The notes under the pieces: model-generated
What the model was told of the DNA's origin: nothing
Databases searched by the model: none
The model's input: only the letters and a program-made list of their open reading frames with translations
DNA from: Bacillus sp. 103mf
GTDB lineage: Bacteria; Bacillota; Bacilli; Bacillales; Bacillaceae_G
Reading direction: 5' to 3'
Length of the DNA: 64,000 nt
Assembly (NCBI RefSeq): GCF_900116295.1
Contig: NZ_FPAF01000001.1
Location: 1 to 64,000 of the forward strand
Shown: positions 34,516 through 44,850 of the stretch, in pieces
Layout: every line of letters starts with the position of its first letter
Numbering within the stretch: the first letter of the stretch is position 1
Made by a program: the position numbers and the translations under genes

Positions 34516-35502
34516 CTACACTTTCTCGGCAACTGCTTTGCCGAAAATGCCTTCTGGTTTAAAAATTAAAACGAGAATTAAAATTCCAAAGGCAAAAACA
34601 TCCTTATATTCAGCTCCCAATATTCCAGAAGATAAAATGGATAAATTTGCAGCGGCGAACATTTCTAATAATCCAAGCAATATACCGCCAACCATCGCAC
34701 CTCGAATATTCCCAATTCCCCCCAAAACAGCTGCCGTAAAAGCTTTTAATCCTAAAATAAAGCCAATGTACGGATCTATTGTTCCATATTGCACAGCAAA
34801 CAGTACGCCTGTTGCTCCGCCAAGTGCGGAACCGATAAAAAACGTAAGAGAAATCACCTTATTCACATTTACTGACATTAATGAAGCAGTATCACGATCT
34901 TGTGCAACAGCACGCATTGCCATACCCCACTTTGTTTTATTGATGAAAAAGTCTAAAGAGAACATCATAATAACCGCAAGAACGAGTAGAATAAGTGAAG
35001 ATGTTTTAAGCTTAGCGTTATTAAAAGAAGAGATGATTGCTGAAGCCTGTACCGTAATTTGATCATTGAATAAAGTAGGACCTGTTATAATGTAATTTCC
35101 TTTTTTTAATTCAGCGATAAAGCGAACGATATCTTGCAGTAGAAAAGAAACACCAATTGCTGTGATTAACGTAATAAGTTTCGGTGCTTTCCGAAGCGGT
35201 CGATACGCAACCCTTTCAATGCCCATCCCAAGAAAACCTGTTATAAGAGATGTTGCAACTAAAACAAGTAACAATGCTAGCAAAGCCGGCATAGCTGTCA
35301 TTAGGCCAAACCCCATAAAAACAAGGAAAATTGTTGTACCAATAAAAGCACCCGTCATAAAAATTTCTCCATGAGCAAAATTGATAAGTTCTAATATTCC
35401 ATATACCATCGTATATCCTAATGCGACAACCGCATACACTGCACCAAGTGTTAATCCGTCAATTAGCACTTGAGGAAGTGTATGCATTATTTCTCCGAAC
35501 AT
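34516..35502 (-). CDS. livH: Branched-chain amino acid ABC permease LivH
   Basis: 328 aa with eight or nine hydrophobic spans. The LivH signature LTLGAVYAVVALGYTMVYGILELINFAHGEI (shown in parts: LGYTMVYGILELINF, AHGEIFM) lies at about 16-46, and GLKAFTAAVLGGIGNIRGAMVGG at about 250-270. It forms the membrane channel with LivM. A terminator-like hairpin between livK and livH probably lowers permease expression relative to the binding protein. Confidence 0.95.
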   Translation of the reverse strand: MFGEIMHTLPQVLIDGLTLGAVYAVVALGYTMVYGILELINFAHGEIFMTGAFIGTTIFLVFMGFGLMTAMPALLALLLVLVATSLITGFLGMGIERVAYRPLRKAPKLITLITAIGVSFLLQDIVRFIAELKKGNYIITGPTLFNDQITVQASAIISSFNNAKLKTSSLILLVLAVIMMFSLDFFINKTKWGMAMRAVAQDRDTASLMSVNVNKVISLTFFIGSALGGATGVLFAVQYGTIDPYIGFILGLKAFTAAVLGGIGNIRGAMVGGILLGLLEMFAAANLSILSSGILGAEYKDVFAFGILILVLIFKPEGIFGKAVAEKV

Positions 35503-35529
35503 AGAAATTCCTCCCCTTTATTTTTCTCT

Positions 35530-35560
35530 AAAAAAGGTACGGAACATAAGCACCGTACCC
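35530..35560 (-). terminator. Intra-operon hairpin between livK and livH
   Basis: GGTACGG pairs with CCGTACC around a 10-nt loop and is followed by TTTTTT. Probably an attenuating terminator giving excess binding protein. Confidence 0.7.
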
Positions 35561-35568
35561 CTATCACC

Positions 35569-36777
35569 TTACTTTTTCTCTACTTCTCCTTCTTGTCTTC
35601 CTGGATATTTTTGCTCTGCAAATTTATAAATATATACTTTTGCAAATTTATTATCACCCTTGCTATCAAAACCTACGTTTGTTACCGCTCCTCCAAAATT
35701 ATTTGTTTTCCGAACAGTGTCACGCACTTGTTCCCTTGTTGGCATTTTATTGTTATTTGCTTTAATTGCATCTTTCACTCCTTGCAGTAGTACACCCGCA
35801 GCGTCATATCCATAAGCCGAATATCCTTCTACCTCTTTATTAAATTTGCTCTTATAATCACCTGCAAACTTCTTTCCTTTTTCCGTTGTTTTCGGATCAG
35901 CAGCGATAGAAGTGTAATACGTATTCTCAATAGAATTACCTGCAATTTCTACCATCGTTGCTGAATCCATGCCATCACCGCCCATAAACGGAATCGTAAG
36001 GCCTTTTTCACGCGCTTGCTTTACTAGCAGTCCACCTTCTGCATATAGACCACCAAAATAAATTAAATCCGGTTTTTTCGCGAGTACTTTATTTAACACA
36101 CCATTAAAATCTTTCTCCCCGACCGTAATAGATTCATAACCTGCAATTGTTCCACCTAATTCTTCAACTTCTGTTTTAAATGCTTTAGCTAAACCTGTTC
36201 CATAAGCTGTTTTATCATCAATAATAAAAACGCTTTTTGCCTTCAGTGTTTTCAATGCAAACTCGGCCCCGGCAGGACCTTGAAAATCATCTCTTGTGCA
36301 TATACGATTTACTACTTTTAAATTACGATCCGTTACTTCAACAGCAGTATTTGTAGGTGATACCATAACAACATTGTTTTTTTCATACACTTCAGAAGAT
36401 GGAATTGCAACTCCTGAATTCATATGTCCAACGACACCGAGTATTTCTTTATCAGCACCAATAATCTGCGCGTTCGCAACACCTTTTTTCGGATCAGCTT
36501 GATCATCATATGGCACAAGCTTTAATTCATACCCTAATTTTTTAAACTCTTCTTTTTGTTCTTCTATTTTCAATTGTGCACCAAGTTTAATTGCTTCTCC
36601 TTGCGTTGCAGAACCACCAGAGAGCGGTGATTGCGTCGCAATTTTTATGACCTTTCCACCACCACCTCCCGTACTTGCTGTATCGGCATTACCATTTGTT
36701 TTACCACTGCATCCTGTTAATAAACCAAACATACACACTGCCGAAAGAACAAAAGCAAGATTCTTCTGTTTTATCAC
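35569..36777 (-). CDS. livK: Branched-chain amino acid binding lipoprotein
   Basis: 402 aa, GTG start after a GGGGG site. Signal peptide with lipobox FGLLTGC, a Gly-rich linker, then the two-lobed periplasmic-binding fold: TQSPLSGGSATQGEAIKLGAQ, VVGHMNSGVAIPSSEVYE, DFQGPAGAEFAL, DLIYFGGLYAEGGLL and GYSAYGYDAAGVLLQGV. It captures Leu/Ile/Val outside the membrane for LivHM. It is the intact paralogue of the prophage-broken gene at 29405-30160 (long near-identical stretches). A CodY-like box sits at 36797-36811. Confidence 0.95.
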   Translation of the reverse strand: MIKQKNLAFVLSAVCMFGLLTGCSGKTNGNADTASTGGGGGKVIKIATQSPLSGGSATQGEAIKLGAQLKIEEQKEEFKKLGYELKLVPYDDQADPKKGVANAQIIGADKEILGVVGHMNSGVAIPSSEVYEKNNVVMVSPTNTAVEVTDRNLKVVNRICTRDDFQGPAGAEFALKTLKAKSVFIIDDKTAYGTGLAKAFKTEVEELGGTIAGYESITVGEKDFNGVLNKVLAKKPDLIYFGGLYAEGGLLVKQAREKGLTIPFMGGDGMDSATMVEIAGNSIENTYYTSIAADPKTTEKGKKFAGDYKSKFNKEVEGYSAYGYDAAGVLLQGVKDAIKANNNKMPTREQVRDTVRKTNNFGGAVTNVGFDSKGDNKFAKVYIYKFAEQKYPGRQEGEVEKK

Positions 36778-36796
36778 CCATATACCCCCATTTTAT

Positions 36797-36811
36797 TTTT
36801 TTCTGAACATT
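36797..36811 (-). promoter_or_regulatory. CodY-box candidate upstream of livK
   Basis: On the minus strand AATGTTCAGAAAAAA matches 12 of 15 positions of the CodY consensus AATTTTCWGAAAATT, 20 bp before the livK start. Repression by CodY with branched-chain amino acids is known for such operons in Bacillus. Confidence 0.5.
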
Positions 36812-36881
36812 TAAAATATTTAGTTAAATGATAATGGAAGTGTCTTATTTATACAACTACTATTCCTCAGACAAATTTAGA

Positions 36882-36916
36882 CAAAAACGCCCGACTCAAA
36901 TGAATCGGGCGTTTTC
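36882..36916 (-). terminator. Terminator of parE-parC
   Basis: ACGCCCGA pairs with TCGGGCGT, T-tract on the minus strand, directly after the parC stop. T residues on both sides make it bidirectional. Confidence 0.85.
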
Positions 36917-39340
36917 TTATTGTTCTTTTTTCTGCGGCCACGTTTCCACAACAAGACCAACATCGCTTACATCTATTAATAAACTTCCGTTACTATAACG
37001 ATCTTTATTCCGAAGTGTTTGCGGATTAATTTCTTCTATCATTTGTTTTTCTGTCCGCATACAAACTATTTCATCATCTCGAACGACTTCCACACCGACA
37101 ATGCGATATGGATTCTTTTTCAATTCTTTAAAGATAACAAGACCTCGTTTTGCTCTTGTCGATTTTTCAATTTCTGCTGCTTTTAATCGTTTTACTGCGC
37201 CTCGTTGTGTAACAAGAACGAGCTGATCTTTCTCATGATTTATAGGAAGACTGCATACAACATAGTCATCTTCTTTCACATTCATTCCTTTTACACCAGC
37301 TGCCCGTACACCAACTGGACTCACTTCTTCTTCATTGAAAACAAGTGCATATGCACCGTACGTAGCAAGAAGAATATCTTGCGTTCCATCTGTAACAAAA
37401 ACATCGACGACTTCATCATCTTTCTTTACATTAACCGCAACAAATGCACGTGAATAACGCTGCACTTTATATTGATTCAATTCTGTTTTCTTAATCATGC
37501 CATTTCTAGTGACAAACGTAATAAATCGCTTCTCTTCCTCAAAATTTGGAACAACAGTTGCAAAGACGAGCGTTTCATCACGGTCAAGCGAGACAATATT
37601 CGCAACGTGCTGTCCTAAGTCTTTCCAACGAATATCTGGCATTTCGTAAACTGGAAGATAAATATAATTCCCTTTGTTTGTAAATAAGAGAATTGTTTCC
37701 GTCGTATTCGTATCAAAGCGATCTAATAATAAATCGCCTTCTTTCATACCAAAATCTTTTCCATTGGAAGCATTATGAGAACGCCAACTTGTGCGCTTTA
37801 CATACCCTTCCTTCGTTACTGTCACAATCACATCTTCTTGTGGAATCATGACTTCAACGTCAATTTTAATCTCTTCAATTTCTTCTTCAATAACAGAACG
37901 GCGATCGTTACTATACGTTTTCTTAACCCTCTTCAAATCTGTTTTAATGACCTGAAGAAGCTTCTTCTCACTTTGTAGAATGGCTTGCAATTCTGTAATT
38001 TTTTTCTGTAATTCATCAGCTTCTTTTTCCAGAGCTGTAATATCTGTATTTGTTAAACGGTACAATTGAAGCGACACAATTGCTTCTGCTTGTACTTCTG
38101 TAAATGAGAATTTTGCAATTAAGTTATCTTTCGCATCACGCTTATCTTTTGAAGCACGAATTGTCGCAATGACTTCATCTAAAATAGAGAGAGCTTTCAT
38201 TAAACCTTCAACAACGTGTTGACGTGTCTCTGCTTTTCTTAATTCGTACTGTGAGCGTCGTGTTACGACTTCCTTCTGATGTCCAATATAAGAATCTAAA
38301 ATTTTAGGAAGTGTCATCAAGGTTGGACGGCGAGTATAAATCGCTACCATATTGAAATTGTATGGTATTTGTAGTTCTGTATTTTTATATAAATAATTTA
38401 AAATACCTTCTGCATTTGCATCTTTTTTCAATTCAATGACAATTCGAAGACCTGTACGATCTGTTTCATCACGTACTTCAGCAATTCCATCCAATTTCTT
38501 ATCTAAACGAAGTTCATCCATCTTCTTGACAAGATTCGCTTTATTTACTTCATAAGGAATTTCTGTAATAACAATTTGCTGTTTTCCACCGCGAATTGTT
38601 TCCACTTCTGCTTTTCCGCGAATGATGATTTTTCCTTTTCCTGTTTCATACGCCTTCTTAATACCATCAAGGCCTTGAATAATTCCGCCTGTTGGAAAAT
38701 CTGGCCCTTTGATGACTGTTAATAAATCATCAACATTACAGTTTGGTTTATCAATGCGCAGCATCGTCGCATCAATAACTTCTCCAAGATGATGCGGTGG
38801 AATTTCAGTTGCATAACCAGCTGAAATTCCCGTAGATCCGTTCACTAAAAGGTTGGGAAACATAGCTGGTAATACAACTGGCTCTTCACTTGTATCATCA
38901 AAGTTTGAAACAAATTCCACTGTTTCTTTATCAATATCACGCAATAACTCAGAAGCAATCGGTGATAAACGAGCCTCTGTATAACGCATTGCTGCTGCCG
39001 GATCACCGTCGACACTACCATTATTTCCATGCATTTCAACTAATACGTTTCGTACTTTCCAATCTTGGCTTAAACGTACCATTGCTTCATACACGGAAGA
39101 ATCACCGTGAGGATGATAATTACCAATTACGTTACCAACTGTTTTTGCAGATTTACGAAATGGTTTATCGTGCACGTTTCCTTCCACATACATGGAATAT
39201 AAAATACGGCGTTGTACTGGTTTTAAACCGTCGCGCGCATCTGGAAGCGCACGATCTTGAATAATATATTTGCTATAACGTGCAAAGCGGTCGCCGAGCA
39301 CATCTTCAAGCGGGAGGTCATGAAACTTCTCTGCCTGCAT
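36917..39340 (-). CDS. parC: DNA topoisomerase IV subunit A
   Basis: 807 aa, ParC/GrlA length. The N-terminal winged-helix domain has [15 protein letters not shown] and the active-site region [12 protein letters not shown] (catalytic Tyr near 121). Then the tower and coiled coil (about 350-490), and C-terminal six-bladed beta-pinwheel repeats ([35 protein letters not shown]). Decatenates daughter chromosomes. The start lies 1 nt after the parE stop. ParC rather than GyrA is indicated by the parE partner and the conserved neighbours. Confidence 0.95.
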   Translation of the reverse strand: MQAEKFHDLPLEDVLGDRFARYSKYIIQDRALPDARDGLKPVQRRILYSMYVEGNVHDKPFRKSAKTVGNVIGNYHPHGDSSVYEAMVRLSQDWKVRNVLVEMHGNNGSVDGDPAAAMRYTEARLSPIASELLRDIDKETVEFVSNFDDTSEEPVVLPAMFPNLLVNGSTGISAGYATEIPPHHLGEVIDATMLRIDKPNCNVDDLLTVIKGPDFPTGGIIQGLDGIKKAYETGKGKIIIRGKAEVETIRGGKQQIVITEIPYEVNKANLVKKMDELRLDKKLDGIAEVRDETDRTGLRIVIELKKDANAEGILNYLYKNTELQIPYNFNMVAIYTRRPTLMTLPKILDSYIGHQKEVVTRRSQYELRKAETRQHVVEGLMKALSILDEVIATIRASKDKRDAKDNLIAKFSFTEVQAEAIVSLQLYRLTNTDITALEKEADELQKKITELQAILQSEKKLLQVIKTDLKRVKKTYSNDRRSVIEEEIEEIKIDVEVMIPQEDVIVTVTKEGYVKRTSWRSHNASNGKDFGMKEGDLLLDRFDTNTTETILLFTNKGNYIYLPVYEMPDIRWKDLGQHVANIVSLDRDETLVFATVVPNFEEEKRFITFVTRNGMIKKTELNQYKVQRYSRAFVAVNVKKDDEVVDVFVTDGTQDILLATYGAYALVFNEEEVSPVGVRAAGVKGMNVKEDDYVVCSLPINHEKDQLVLVTQRGAVKRLKAAEIEKSTRAKRGLVIFKELKKNPYRIVGVEVVRDDEIVCMRTEKQMIEEINPQTLRNKDRYSNGSLLIDVSDVGLVVETWPQKKEQ

Positions 39341-39341
39341 G

Positions 39342-41306
39342 TTATTCCACCTCCGTTGCCATAATCATTTCATTTTCTAGAATATTACCTTCTTCTTGCA
39401 TACCAAACTGAACATTGCGTTCAATCCATTTGCGGCGGGGCTCTACTTTATCCCCCATCAATGTTGTCACGCGGCGTTCCGCTCTCGCAGCATCATCAAT
39501 TTTCACGCGGATTAATGTGCGCGTCTCTGGATTCATCGTTGTTTCCCATAATTGATCTGCATTCATTTCACCAAGACCTTTATAACGCTGAATTGTATAA
39601 CCTTTACCAACCTTCTTTATAACGCCATCTAACTCTTCATCTGACCAAGCATATTCAATGACTTCTTTCTTTCCTGTTCCTTTACTTACTTTATATAAAG
39701 GAGGAAGTGCAATGAATACTTTCCCAGCTTCAATAAGTGGTTTCATATAACGATAGAAGAATGTTAATAGCAGCACTTGAATGTGTGCTCCATCTGTATC
39801 AGCATCGGTCATAATAACAATTTTGTCATAATTGATATCTTCAACTGAAAATTCTGATCCAACACCGCCGCCAATCGCATAAATAATCGTGTTAATCTCT
39901 TCATTTTTGAAAATATCCGCTAGTTTTGCTTTCTCTGTATTAATTACTTTACCGCGAAGTGGCAGAACAGCTTGGAAACGACGATCACGACCTTGCTTTG
40001 CAGAACCACCTGCAGAATCGCCCTCTACTAAATATAGCTCGTTCTTTTGCGGATTACGTGATTGTGCTGGTGTCAGCTTACCACTTAATGTGCCTTCTGA
40101 ACGTTTTTTCTTCTTACCGCTTCGTGCTTCTTCACGCGCCTTTCGTGCTGCCTCGCGTGCTTGCGCTGCTTTGATTGCTTTTTTCACAAGAAGCGTTGCC
40201 ACATCTGGATTTTCTTCTAAAAAATACGCTAAGTGCTCTGATACAACAGCATCAACTGCTGAACGGCCTTCACTTGTTCCAAGTTTTCCTTTCGTTTGCC
40301 CTTCAAATTGAAGCAATTCTTCTGGAACACGAATAGAAACAATTGCAGCTAATCCTTCACGAATATCTGTTCCTTCTAAATTTTTATCTTTTTCTTTTAA
40401 CAAAGAAACTTTACGTGCATATTCGTTAAAGACACGAGTCATCGCTGTTTTAAACCCGGCTTCGTGCGTACCGCCATCTTTCGTACGCACATTATTCACA
40501 AAGGAAAGAATGTTTTCAGAATACCCATCATTAAATTGAAAAGCTAATTCTGCTTCTATTCCGTTTTGCTCTCCAGTAAAATATACAACTGGGTGTAAAG
40601 AGTCTTTCTCTTCATTTAAATATGAAACAAACGCTTCTATTCCCGTTTCATAATGAAAAACATCTTCCAAATCGTTACGTTTGTCCTGAAGTACAATTTT
40701 CATACCTTTTAATAAAAATGCTGATTCACGTAATCTTTCACATAACGTTTCATAGTTATAATTCGTTGTGCTAAAAATTGTTCGATCTGGTTTAAAATGA
40801 ATTGTTGTTCCGGTATCTTTCGCTTTTCCAATTTTCTCAAGCGTTGTAACTGGAACACCTCCATTTTCAAAGCGTTGTTCATATACGTAGCCATCTCGTT
40901 TAATTGTAACAATAAGCCATTCAGACAGTGCATTTACAACTGAGGCACCAACACCGTGCAAGCCACCGCTCGTTTTATAACCGCCTTGCCCAAATTTACC
41001 CCCAGCATGAAGTACAGTTAAAATAACTTCTGGTGTTGGTTTTCCAAGCTTATGCATTCCTGTCGGCATACCGCGCCCTTTATCTACTACACTTATACTA
41101 TTATCTTTATGTATGATCACTTTAATTTCATCGCCAAATCCCGCTAATGCTTCATCAACGGAATTATCTACGATCTCATATACTAAATGATGTAATCCAC
41201 GGCTATCCGTACTCCCGATATACATACCCGGGCGTTTCCGAACGGCTTCAAGCCCCTCTAGCACTTGAATTGCATCTTCATCATATTGAAACTGACGCTT
41301 AGCCAA
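39342..41306 (-). CDS. parE: DNA topoisomerase IV subunit B
   Basis: 654 aa. GHKL ATPase domain: [17 protein letters not shown] (Asn/Glu), [26 protein letters not shown]; transducer with [21 protein letters not shown] with [16 protein letters not shown] and [11 protein letters not shown] Lys/Arg-rich patch ([19 protein letters not shown]) precedes TOPRIM, as in ParE. Start after CCTT/AGGAAGG-type site. A LexA-type palindrome 30 bp upstream puts it under SOS control. Confidence 0.95.
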   Translation of the reverse strand: MAKRQFQYDEDAIQVLEGLEAVRKRPGMYIGSTDSRGLHHLVYEIVDNSVDEALAGFGDEIKVIIHKDNSISVVDKGRGMPTGMHKLGKPTPEVILTVLHAGGKFGQGGYKTSGGLHGVGASVVNALSEWLIVTIKRDGYVYEQRFENGGVPVTTLEKIGKAKDTGTTIHFKPDRTIFSTTNYNYETLCERLRESAFLLKGMKIVLQDKRNDLEDVFHYETGIEAFVSYLNEEKDSLHPVVYFTGEQNGIEAELAFQFNDGYSENILSFVNNVRTKDGGTHEAGFKTAMTRVFNEYARKVSLLKEKDKNLEGTDIREGLAAIVSIRVPEELLQFEGQTKGKLGTSEGRSAVDAVVSEHLAYFLEENPDVATLLVKKAIKAAQAREAARKAREEARSGKKKKRSEGTLSGKLTPAQSRNPQKNELYLVEGDSAGGSAKQGRDRRFQAVLPLRGKVINTEKAKLADIFKNEEINTIIYAIGGGVGSEFSVEDINYDKIVIMTDADTDGAHIQVLLLTFFYRYMKPLIEAGKVFIALPPLYKVSKGTGKKEVIEYAWSDEELDGVIKKVGKGYTIQRYKGLGEMNADQLWETTMNPETRTLIRVKIDDAARAERRVTTLMGDKVEPRRKWIERNVQFGMQEEGNILENEMIMATEVE

Positions 41307-41335
41307 ACTCCTTGCCCCTTCCTATCTAAAAATCA

Positions 41336-41347
41336 GAACATATGTTC
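41336..41347. promoter_or_regulatory. LexA (SOS) box upstream of parE
   Basis: GAACATATGTTC, a perfect 12-bp palindrome matching the Bacillus LexA consensus GAAC-N4-GTTC, 30 bp before the parE start. parE-parC are known members of the B. subtilis LexA regulon. Confidence 0.85.
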
Positions 41348-41420
41348 TTTATTATAGAATAACGCCTTTCCCTTACTTTTGGCAAGTCACGTTATGTCTT
41401 TTATATACTATTTTCATAAG

Positions 41421-41447
41421 AAAAATCCTTGTTTGTCACAAGGATTC
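41421..41447 (-). terminator. Terminator of small membrane peptide gene
   Basis: AATCCTTG pairs with CAAGGATT around a short loop, followed by TTTTTC on the minus strand. It separates the 31-aa peptide gene from parE. Confidence 0.75.
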
Positions 41448-41513
41448 CTCTACGCTACTATTTCAGAAAAGTAATCGTTTGTCAACGAAACATGGATATG
41501 TATTCCAAAATAA

Positions 41514-41609
41514 CTACATACTCCACCATTTTATAATCAACAAAATGATAATTATCCAAAATGGAGTGACAAGCAGCAATCCCCACAAACAACCTTTAAA
41601 AAACTTCAT
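41514..41609 (-). CDS. 31-aa membrane peptide
   Basis: A single hydrophobic helix flanked by MKFFKGCLWG and KWWSM, with a GAGGTGTTCATC ribosome site and its own downstream terminator. The combination supports expression. Function unknown. Confidence 0.55.
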   Translation of the reverse strand: MKFFKGCLWGLLLVTPFWIIIILLIIKWWSM

Positions 41610-41680
41610 GATGAACACCTCGTTCATCTGCTTTTCCCTATTATTATGAATAGGAATTCAATACACTTCACAAATAAACC

Positions 41681-41835
41681 TTATCCCGCTATTCGTGGGC
41701 AGTAATACTCCCACCTCAAGATTCAGCGAAAGCAAAAAAAGTTAGGTGGGAGATAAACTGCCCGTAAAAGCCCGATTGGTTCAACTAATAATCAGCGGGG
41801 GATAAAGCCCCCCCACTGATTAAAGTTTCACTTTA
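41681..41835 (+). repeat. Hairpin-rich dispersed repeat, copy 1
   Basis: Runs from TTATCCCGCTATTCG to GTTTCACTTTA. It contains a stem-loop CTCCCACCT...AGGTGGGAG, a GGGCAGT...ACTGCCC pair, and AATCAG-GGGGG pairing CCCCC-CTGATT. Copy 2 (61953-62048, inverted) shares both ends but lacks the middle arm. Its edge reaches the last bases of the CoA-binding protein gene, for which it can serve as terminator. Confidence 0.75.
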
Positions 41836-42246
41836 TCTTGTCATTGCATGTTCAACTTTAATGCAGCGATCCATAATGACAGTATAGCCTTTTTCTTTCA
41901 AAAAATAATATGTTTCTTCGTCTTGTAAATCTAATTGTGCCCAAAATGTGCGCGCTTCAATCTGCACAAACTCTTTTGCAACATCCATTAAAAATTCAGA
42001 ACGACGAAATACATTGACGATATCAACACGTTCTTTTATTTCCGTTAGCGATTTAACCGCCTTTTCTCCCAATACAGTATCTACCGTTGGGTTAACAGGA
42101 ATAATCCGGTATCCTGCATCTTGCATCGCTTTTGACACCATATAAGAAGTACGTTCTGGATTATCGGATAATCCGACAACTGCAATCGTCTTACTATTTT
42201 TTAAAATCTCTCTAATTTCCGTACGAGTTGGATTTTCAATTGTCAT
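41833..42246 (-). CDS. yneT: CoA-binding protein, YneT-like
   Basis: 137 aa with the CoA-binding Rossmann fold: KNSKTIAVVGLSDNPERTSYMVSKAM (about 16-42), RIIPVNPTV, VDIVNVFRRSEF, ARTFWAQLDLQDEE and VIMDRCIKVEH. Its position directly upstream of parE-parC is the same as B. subtilis yneT. Role unknown, possibly CoA-dependent regulation. Gene start at ATG with AGGAGGG upstream. Confidence 0.88.
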   Translation of the reverse strand: MTIENPTRTEIREILKNSKTIAVVGLSDNPERTSYMVSKAMQDAGYRIIPVNPTVDTVLGEKAVKSLTEIKERVDIVNVFRRSEFLMDVAKEFVQIEARTFWAQLDLQDEETYYFLKEKGYTVIMDRCIKVEHAMTR

Positions 42247-42280
42247 ATGTAATCCCTCCTGTTCATTTAGTATAGCCGAT

Positions 42281-42318
42281 AAAGAAAGTCTCTTTCAACA
42301 TGAAAGAGACTTTCTTTA
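42281..42318. terminator. Terminator of htrA-like gene
   Basis: AAAGAAAGTCTCTTTCA pairs perfectly (17 bp) with TGAAAGAGACTTTCTTT around ACA. T-rich on both strands. Confidence 0.85.
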
Positions 42319-43527
42319 TTAATTCTTATTAGCATTATCAGCTAATGTAACTGTTTTCTTTATTTTCTCACCATTTCGGTACGCTGTTACTTCGATTTTA
42401 TCGCCAACTTTTTTCTTCTCATATAAGTATTTACGGAATTGTACTGCATTTTCTATTTTTTGATCATCAAAGCCAACAACAATATCATATTTTTGCAATC
42501 CTGCTTTTTCTGCTGGTGATGCTGGATCAACCTGTGCTAACAGAACCCCACCTGTTACATCTTTCGGTAATTTTAATTGACTTAATGCATAGCTTGGAAT
42601 TTCCTCAAGACCCCTTACTCCAACACCCATTACAGGTCGTTTTACTTCACCAAATTTTTCAAGGGAATCAATAACTGGTTTTGCCACATTGATTGGAATT
42701 GCAAAGCCAATTCCTTCTACTTCTTGCTGTGCAATTTTACTAGAGTTAATACCGATTACTTCACCATTTTGATTAAATAGTGCACCGCCGCTATTCCCTG
42801 GGTTAATCGCTGCATCCGTTTGAATTACTTGCGCTTGCCAATCAGGACGTTTGTCCCCGTTAATATCAACTGGAATTTCACGGTCTTTACTACTGATAAT
42901 CCCTTCTGTTACACTTCCATCGAAGCCAAGCGGATTACCAATCGCAATTGCAGATTCTCCCGCACGGATTTTATCTGAATTTCCTAAAGTTGCAACTTTA
43001 TTAATATTTTTTCCATCAATCTCAACGACAGCTAGATCTAACCATGGATCTTTCCCTACTAACTTCGCTTCAACCTTTGTTCCATTGCTTAACTTTACTT
43101 CTAATTTATTCGCACCATCTACAACATGGTTATTCGTTACAATCAGTGCTTTATTTCCAACTTTTTTATAAATCACACCTGATCCTGATCCAGCCTCAGA
43201 TTCTTGCCCTTGTGGATCAGCAGAAAATGGATCTACACTTTTTTGAAAGTTAATTACACCGACAACTACTTCTTTTGCTCCTTCAATCATACCAGGAAGG
43301 TCCGTTTCACCTTTTGTTTTATTCACAACTGGAACCGCTGTTCCCTCTATTTTAGATTGTGAAACGACACTGTTATTTGTCCAAGGCATATATGGAGCTG
43401 CAACGCTGATTGTAACAGCACCGATCACAGCACCAACAACCCCTGTGAAAAAATATCCTTTTTTACTGCGTGATTTTCCAATTTCCGTACGAGTTTCATT
43501 CGTTTCTGTTTGATCATAGTATCCCAT
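42319..43527 (-). CDS. htrA: HtrA/DegP-type membrane serine protease
   Basis: 402 aa from the ATG at 43527, chosen for AGAGGGGATAAGG before it; an upstream in-frame start would add 30 residues with no site. Cytoplasmic N-terminus, transmembrane helix about 25-47 (GYFFTGVVGAVIGAVTISVA), trypsin-like domain with His in TNNHVVDG, Asp in DPWLDLAVVEID and Ser in NPGNSGGALF, then one PDZ domain (about 295-395, GGVLLAQVDPASPAEKAGL). Quality control of secreted proteins at the membrane. It lies downstream of an orphan response regulator. Confidence 0.93.
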   Translation of the reverse strand: MGYYDQTETNETRTEIGKSRSKKGYFFTGVVGAVIGAVTISVAAPYMPWTNNSVVSQSKIEGTAVPVVNKTKGETDLPGMIEGAKEVVVGVINFQKSVDPFSADPQGQESEAGSGSGVIYKKVGNKALIVTNNHVVDGANKLEVKLSNGTKVEAKLVGKDPWLDLAVVEIDGKNINKVATLGNSDKIRAGESAIAIGNPLGFDGSVTEGIISSKDREIPVDINGDKRPDWQAQVIQTDAAINPGNSGGALFNQNGEVIGINSSKIAQQEVEGIGFAIPINVAKPVIDSLEKFGEVKRPVMGVGVRGLEEIPSYALSQLKLPKDVTGGVLLAQVDPASPAEKAGLQKYDIVVGFDDQKIENAVQFRKYLYEKKKVGDKIEVTAYRNGEKIKKTVTLADNANKN

Positions 43528-43629
43528 AATTTCCTTATCCCCTCTCTGCTGAAATCGTATTTTTAGTATAAACACGATGTGTGTCCTTTCTGTGAACTCA
43601 TCGTGAAATCCAAACAAAAAAATACTACC

Positions 43630-43677
43630 ATATTCATTGTAGACACATATACAAAAAATTGTACATGCAATGAATAT
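43630..43677. promoter_or_regulatory. 10-bp inverted repeat between regulator and htrA
   Basis: ATATTCATTG (43630-43639) and CAATGAATAT (43668-43677) are exact reverse complements separated by 28 bp. Possible operator for the response regulator, or a weak terminator. Confidence 0.4.
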
Positions 43678-43704
43678 AAAGTTGCTTACATGGGAACCGA
43701 TATT

Positions 43705-44382
43705 TTACTCTTCGAATTTATATCCTACACGGATAACTGTACTAATATGTGTTGCCTTATCGCCTAACTTATTACGAAGTTTTTTAATATGTGTGTCTAC
43801 TGTACGATCATCTCCGAAATAATCATATCCCCAAAGTTGATCTAATAAATGCTGGCGAGATAATACAATTCCTTTATTCTCCATCAAATAAACAAGTAGC
43901 TCAAATTCTTTATGTGTTAATATTACTTCTTCTCCATCTACCGTTACCGTACGCGACAAACGATTCACATCGATACCAGCAAGCGAGAGCATGTTTTCTT
44001 CCGCTTGGCCTACTGCACCGTCTGCACGTTTTAGCAATGTCTTGGCACGAGCAACTAAAATCTTCGGACTAAACGGTTTTGTTACATATTCATCTGCTCC
44101 TAATTCAAAACCAAGTAAAGTATCATCTTCATCTGAACGAGCTGTCAGCATAATGATTGGTACAGCTGATTCTTTTCTTACACGTCTACATACAGACCAA
44201 CCGTCAATTTCTGGTAGCATTATATCTAATATAATTAAATCCACAGTGTGGTCTGCAAACAGTTCTAATGCTTGCTTGCCATCTTCCGCTTCGATCACTT
44301 CAAAGCCTTCATTACGAAAATAATCACAAACAATTTCTCGTAATCTTCTTTCATCTTCAACAAGTAAAACTGTTTTATTCAA
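43705..44382 (-). CDS. OmpR/PhoB-family response regulator (no adjacent kinase)
   Basis: 225 aa, TTG start with GGACGGGATAGGA upstream. Receiver domain: acidic pair LLVEDERRLRE, phospho-acceptor Asp in LIILDIMLPEIDGW (about 53), MLTARSDEDD and KPFSPK Lys. The C-terminal winged helix ends VDTHIKKLRNKLGDKATHISTVIRVGYKFEE (shown in full only in part: HIKKLRNKLG, IRVGYKFE). No histidine kinase gene lies on either side: htrA is downstream and nrdG upstream. Confidence 0.93.
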   Translation of the reverse strand: MNKTVLLVEDERRLREIVCDYFRNEGFEVIEAEDGKQALELFADHTVDLIILDIMLPEIDGWSVCRRVRKESAVPIIMLTARSDEDDTLLGFELGADEYVTKPFSPKILVARAKTLLKRADGAVGQAEENMLSLAGIDVNRLSRTVTVDGEEVILTHKEFELLVYLMENKGIVLSRQHLLDQLWGYDYFGDDRTVDTHIKKLRNKLGDKATHISTVIRVGYKFEE

Positions 44383-44397
44383 TCCTATCCCGTCCTT

Positions 44398-44850
44398 TTA
44401 CTCTTTCAATCGAATAATACGTTGATTCGAGCTCCCACGAAACGGCAGGGTGAGATCTCGCATCTCTAGCTCAAACCTTCCATCTACTAGCACATCAGCA
44501 TAGTGCAACAACTCTATCATATCATTATTTTGTGAATTCTGTATCTCTTCAAACGTATAACCTGTGTAAATCCATAAATTTTTTTGTAAATCTTTCACGT
44601 TTTTTGCTAACTCTTTTATTTCACTGGCTTGAAAAAAGGGATCCCCACCTGAAAATGTTACATCTGTAAGGGGATTTTTTTCAATCTCTTTTATTATTTC
44701 CTCTTTTGTCATCTCAGTTCCATTACCAATATTCCAAGACTGTGGATTATGACAGCCAAAACAACGATGCGGACAGCCTGCAAAAAATACGACTGTCCGC
44801 AATCCTTCTCCATCTACCACACTATCATGAATGATGTTCATTACTCTCAT
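44398..44850 (-). CDS. nrdG: Anaerobic ribonucleotide reductase activating protein
   Basis: 150 aa. The radical-SAM motif CPHRCFGCHN (CxxxCxxC) lies near residue 26, with SGGDPFFQ and WIYTGYTFEE downstream. It makes the glycyl radical on NrdD. The ATG overlaps the nrdD stop by 4 nt, so the pair is translationally coupled. Confidence 0.95.
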   Translation of the reverse strand: MRVMNIIHDSVVDGEGLRTVVFFAGCPHRCFGCHNPQSWNIGNGTEMTKEEIIKEIEKNPLTDVTFSGGDPFFQASEIKELAKNVKDLQKNLWIYTGYTFEEIQNSQNNDMIELLHYADVLVDGRFELEMRDLTLPFRGSSNQRIIRLKE

